Positions 10,175-11,186 of a DNA stretch of 11,186 nucleotides are shown here, in pieces; the stretch's first letter is position 1, and each line of letters opens with the position of its first letter. Source of the stretch: Thermus kawarayensis JCM 12314. Lineage in GTDB: Bacteria > Deinococcota > Deinococci > Deinococcales > Thermaceae. The stretch is from positions 1 through 11,186 of the forward strand of contig BBBL01000023.1 in assembly GCA_001311545.1 (NCBI GenBank), given 5' to 3'. Under the pieces are notes generated by a model, which saw only the letters and a program-made list of their open reading frames with translations, was not told the DNA's origin and did no database searches. The position numbers and the translations under genes were made by a program.

Positions 10175-10659
10175 AGGCCATCCAGCTCTACTACCCCCCG
10201 GAGTGGGCCCACTGCTACGGGTGCGGCTACCTGAACGCCCACGGCCTCCACATCAAGACCTACTGGAACGCCGAAAGGGGGCAGAGCGAGACCCGCTTCA
10301 CCCCCTCGCCCCACCACACCGCCGTCCCCGGCTTCGTCTACGGGGGGCTTCTGGCCTCCCTGGTGGACTGCCACTCCACCGCCACGGCGGCCGCCGCCAA
10401 GGCCCAGGCCGAAGGGCTTTCCCTGGAAGCCACACCCCTTCGCTTCGTCACCGCAAGCCTCAAGGTGGACTACCTCAAGCCCACGCCCCTGGGCCCGGAA
10501 CTCCTCCTCCTGGGCAGGGCCAAGGAGGTGAAGGGCAAGAAGGTGGTGGTGGAGACCGAGGTCTACGCCGAAGGGGTCCTCACGGTGCGGGGGGAGGCGG
10601 TTTTGGTGCAGATCACCGAGGGCTTCGGTCAGAAAGAAGGCGCTCCACCGCCTGGATGA
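10171..10659 (+). CDS. PaaI-like hotdog-fold acyl-CoA thioesterase
   Basis: A 162-residue single hotdog-fold protein with an intact frame. The N-terminal HCYGCGYLNAHGL matches the C-x2-CG-x2-N-x2-GL lead-in common in PaaI-family thioesterases. The core helix reads HTAVPGFVYGGLLASLVDCHSTAT, where the family HGG is replaced by YGG and D67 of LVDCH is a likely active-site acid. The strand region ASLKVDYLKPTPLG follows, and the end is typical (VLTVRGEAVLVQI). It probably hydrolyses an acyl-CoA in the cytosol. The ATGA overlap with the B12 subunit makes it part of the mutase operon, so it may remove excess butyryl-, isobutyryl- or a related CoA ester; this is inference from position. Its 3' end overlaps the convergent coiled-coil gene by 47 bases once that gene's frameshift is corrected. 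Confidence 0.85.
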   Translation: MKAIQLYYPPEWAHCYGCGYLNAHGLHIKTYWNAERGQSETRFTPSPHHTAVPGFVYGGLLASLVDCHSTATAAAAKAQAEGLSLEATPLRFVTASLKVDYLKPTPLGPELLLLGRAKEVKGKKVVVETEVYAEGVLTVRGEAVLVQITEGFGQKEGAPPPG

Positions 10660-10967
10660 GGGCCTCGAGCCTGCTGGCCTGAGGAGAGGCGTGGAAGGTG
10701 AGCTCCAGCCACGCCTCTTCCAGGATTTTTTTTCACCCCGGCAAGCCTCTCCTCACCCAAGGCCCGGCCTAGAAGGGCAGCCTTGACCTCCTCTTGCAGG
10801 CGGCGGTTTTGCTCCTCGAGCCTTTGCAGATAGTGGCGGAGGCGAAAGACCTCCCAGGAAGCTTGGTTTAGCTTCTCCTCCAGCTCGGCGATCCTGCGGT
10901 TTTCCTGCTCCCACTTGGCCCTGAGAGGGGCCATGCGGCGCTCCAACTCGTCGTCCCAGTGGAGCAT
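10613..10967 (-). CDS. Coiled-coil protein of unknown function, one frameshift
   Basis: About 117 residues after repair. Residues 1-75 are highly charged with strong heptad character (LERRMAPLRAKWEQENRRIAELEEKL, RLRHYLQRLEEQNRRLQEEV), a parallel or antiparallel coiled coil without membrane segments. The C-terminus reads LEEAWLELTFHASPQASRL then EALIQAVERLLSD, provided one T of the eight-T run 10726-10733 is dropped. Uncorrected, the frame gives Gly/Pro-rich nonsense ending at 10629. Start ATG (10965-10967) is fixed by an in-frame TAA four codons upstream. There is no Shine-Dalgarno at normal spacing, but TAAGCT lies six bases before ATG, consistent with a leaderless transcript. I recognise no family. 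It could be a cell-division, DNA- or envelope-associated coiled coil, but nothing here decides that. Confidence 0.7.
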
Positions 10968-10973
10968 GGTACC

Positions 10974-10979
10974 AGCTTA
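10974..10979 (-). promoter_or_regulatory. Likely -10 element of leaderless coiled-coil gene
   Basis: TAAGCT on the minus strand fits TANNNT and ends six bases before the ATG at 10967, the usual geometry of leaderless genes in Deinococcus-Thermus. No ribosome-binding site lies within 5-10 bases; GGAGAGGG is about 14 bases away, too far. No convincing -35 box is seen. Confidence 0.4.
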
Positions 10980-11110
10980 GGCCCTCTCCTTGGCCAGGAA
11001 AGCCAAATGCAAACATGAGAAGCCTTAGAACTCACGCCCTGCCGGCCCAGGTAAGCCCCAAAGGAACCTTGCGCCGGGGCCCCATCCTGGCCCAAGCCAG
11101 CAGGGGGTGG
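10980..11110. other. Spacer without a supported gene
   Basis: I find no coding sequence with convincing codon use here. Frames read on the minus strand are short and drift into the coiled-coil gene. A small stem of TTGGC (10990-10994) and GCCAA (11002-11006) with a seven-base loop is present, without a U tract. The part 10980-11040 is less GC-rich than the genes, as expected for an upstream control region of the minus-strand coiled-coil gene. Confidence 0.5.
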
Positions 11111-11186
11111 TTATACGAGAACAGGGTTGGAGTCGTTGCGGATAGCCTGGAGGTGCAAATAGTTGGGACGTAGCGCACACCTCTTC
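11111..11186 (-). CDS. Possible 3' end of a minus-strand gene, cut by window edge
   Basis: Reading the minus strand from the window edge gives 24 open codons, ending in ALRPNYLHLQAIRNDSNPVLV and TAA at 11111-11113. The other two frames read as less protein-like sequence (one runs through Cys, Pro and Ser codons). Codon use is less GC-rich at third positions (CAC, CTC mixed with CGT, TAT, GTT, GTA) than in the genes to the left, which could mark a transferred gene or mobile element. The fragment is too short to name a family, and it may be chance. Confidence 0.3.
   Translation of the reverse strand, partial: KRCALRPNYLHLQAIRNDSNPVLV

Noticed and set aside
11100..11186. CRISPR repeat or spacer array at the right edge
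   Set aside because: No unit recurs at regular spacing and none of the familiar Thermus repeat ends (such as GATTGAAAC) is present.

Overview
The window is very GC-rich, with G or C at almost every third codon position and genes packed end to end with ATGA, TAGTG and similar overlaps. The proteins closely resemble those of Thermus: a Gfh1 transcription factor, a CzrB-type zinc transporter and a shikimate dehydrogenase with the K64/D100 pair of the T. thermophilus enzyme. I read it as a Thermus (Deinococcus-Thermus) chromosome; the species cannot be told from sequence alone.

Layout. (1) Minus strand, 1-371: the N-terminal third of aroE, divergent from the next block. (2) Plus strand, 410-5101: a tight cluster of nfeD, floA, a small membrane protein, phoH (ybeZ), ybeY, a dgkA-type lipid kinase and a small four-cysteine protein resembling the FBP/EF-G-binding zinc finger. 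Its themes are membrane microdomains (NfeD/FloA), ribosome and RNA maintenance (PhoH/YbeY) and lipid recycling. (3) Plus strand, 5165-7997: gfh1, lysS, czrB. A good sigma-A-type promoter for this block lies inside the 3' end of the preceding gene. (4) Plus strand, 8082-10659: a B12-dependent acyl-CoA mutase in two subunits followed by a hotdog thioesterase. The residues that set substrate choice in the large subunit (F81, Q199) match isobutyryl-CoA mutase, not methylmalonyl-CoA mutase. A short inverted repeat sits on its predicted promoter. (5) Minus strand, 10613-10967: a coiled-coil protein convergent with the thioesterase, whose 3' end it overlaps. (6) 10968-11186: a spacer, then what may be the 3' end of another minus-strand gene running out of the window.

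The dominant oddity is technical or evolutionary: about 18 single- or double-base frame breaks in 11 kb, nearly all in G/C runs (one in an A/T run), affecting eleven of the fourteen complete or partial genes whose reading could be judged. Each is repaired by adding or removing one base (two at one site), and coding character is intact on both sides. This points to sequencing or assembly indels rather than gene decay. I therefore report each gene over its whole span and list the break positions; protein lengths are those after repair.

I found no CRISPR array, tRNA, rRNA or complete insertion sequence, and no strong evidence of a wholly new system. The most worthwhile leads are the mutase specificity, the promoter architecture around gfh1 and icmA, the unexplained small membrane protein between floA and phoH, and the zinc-finger-like gene before gfh1.
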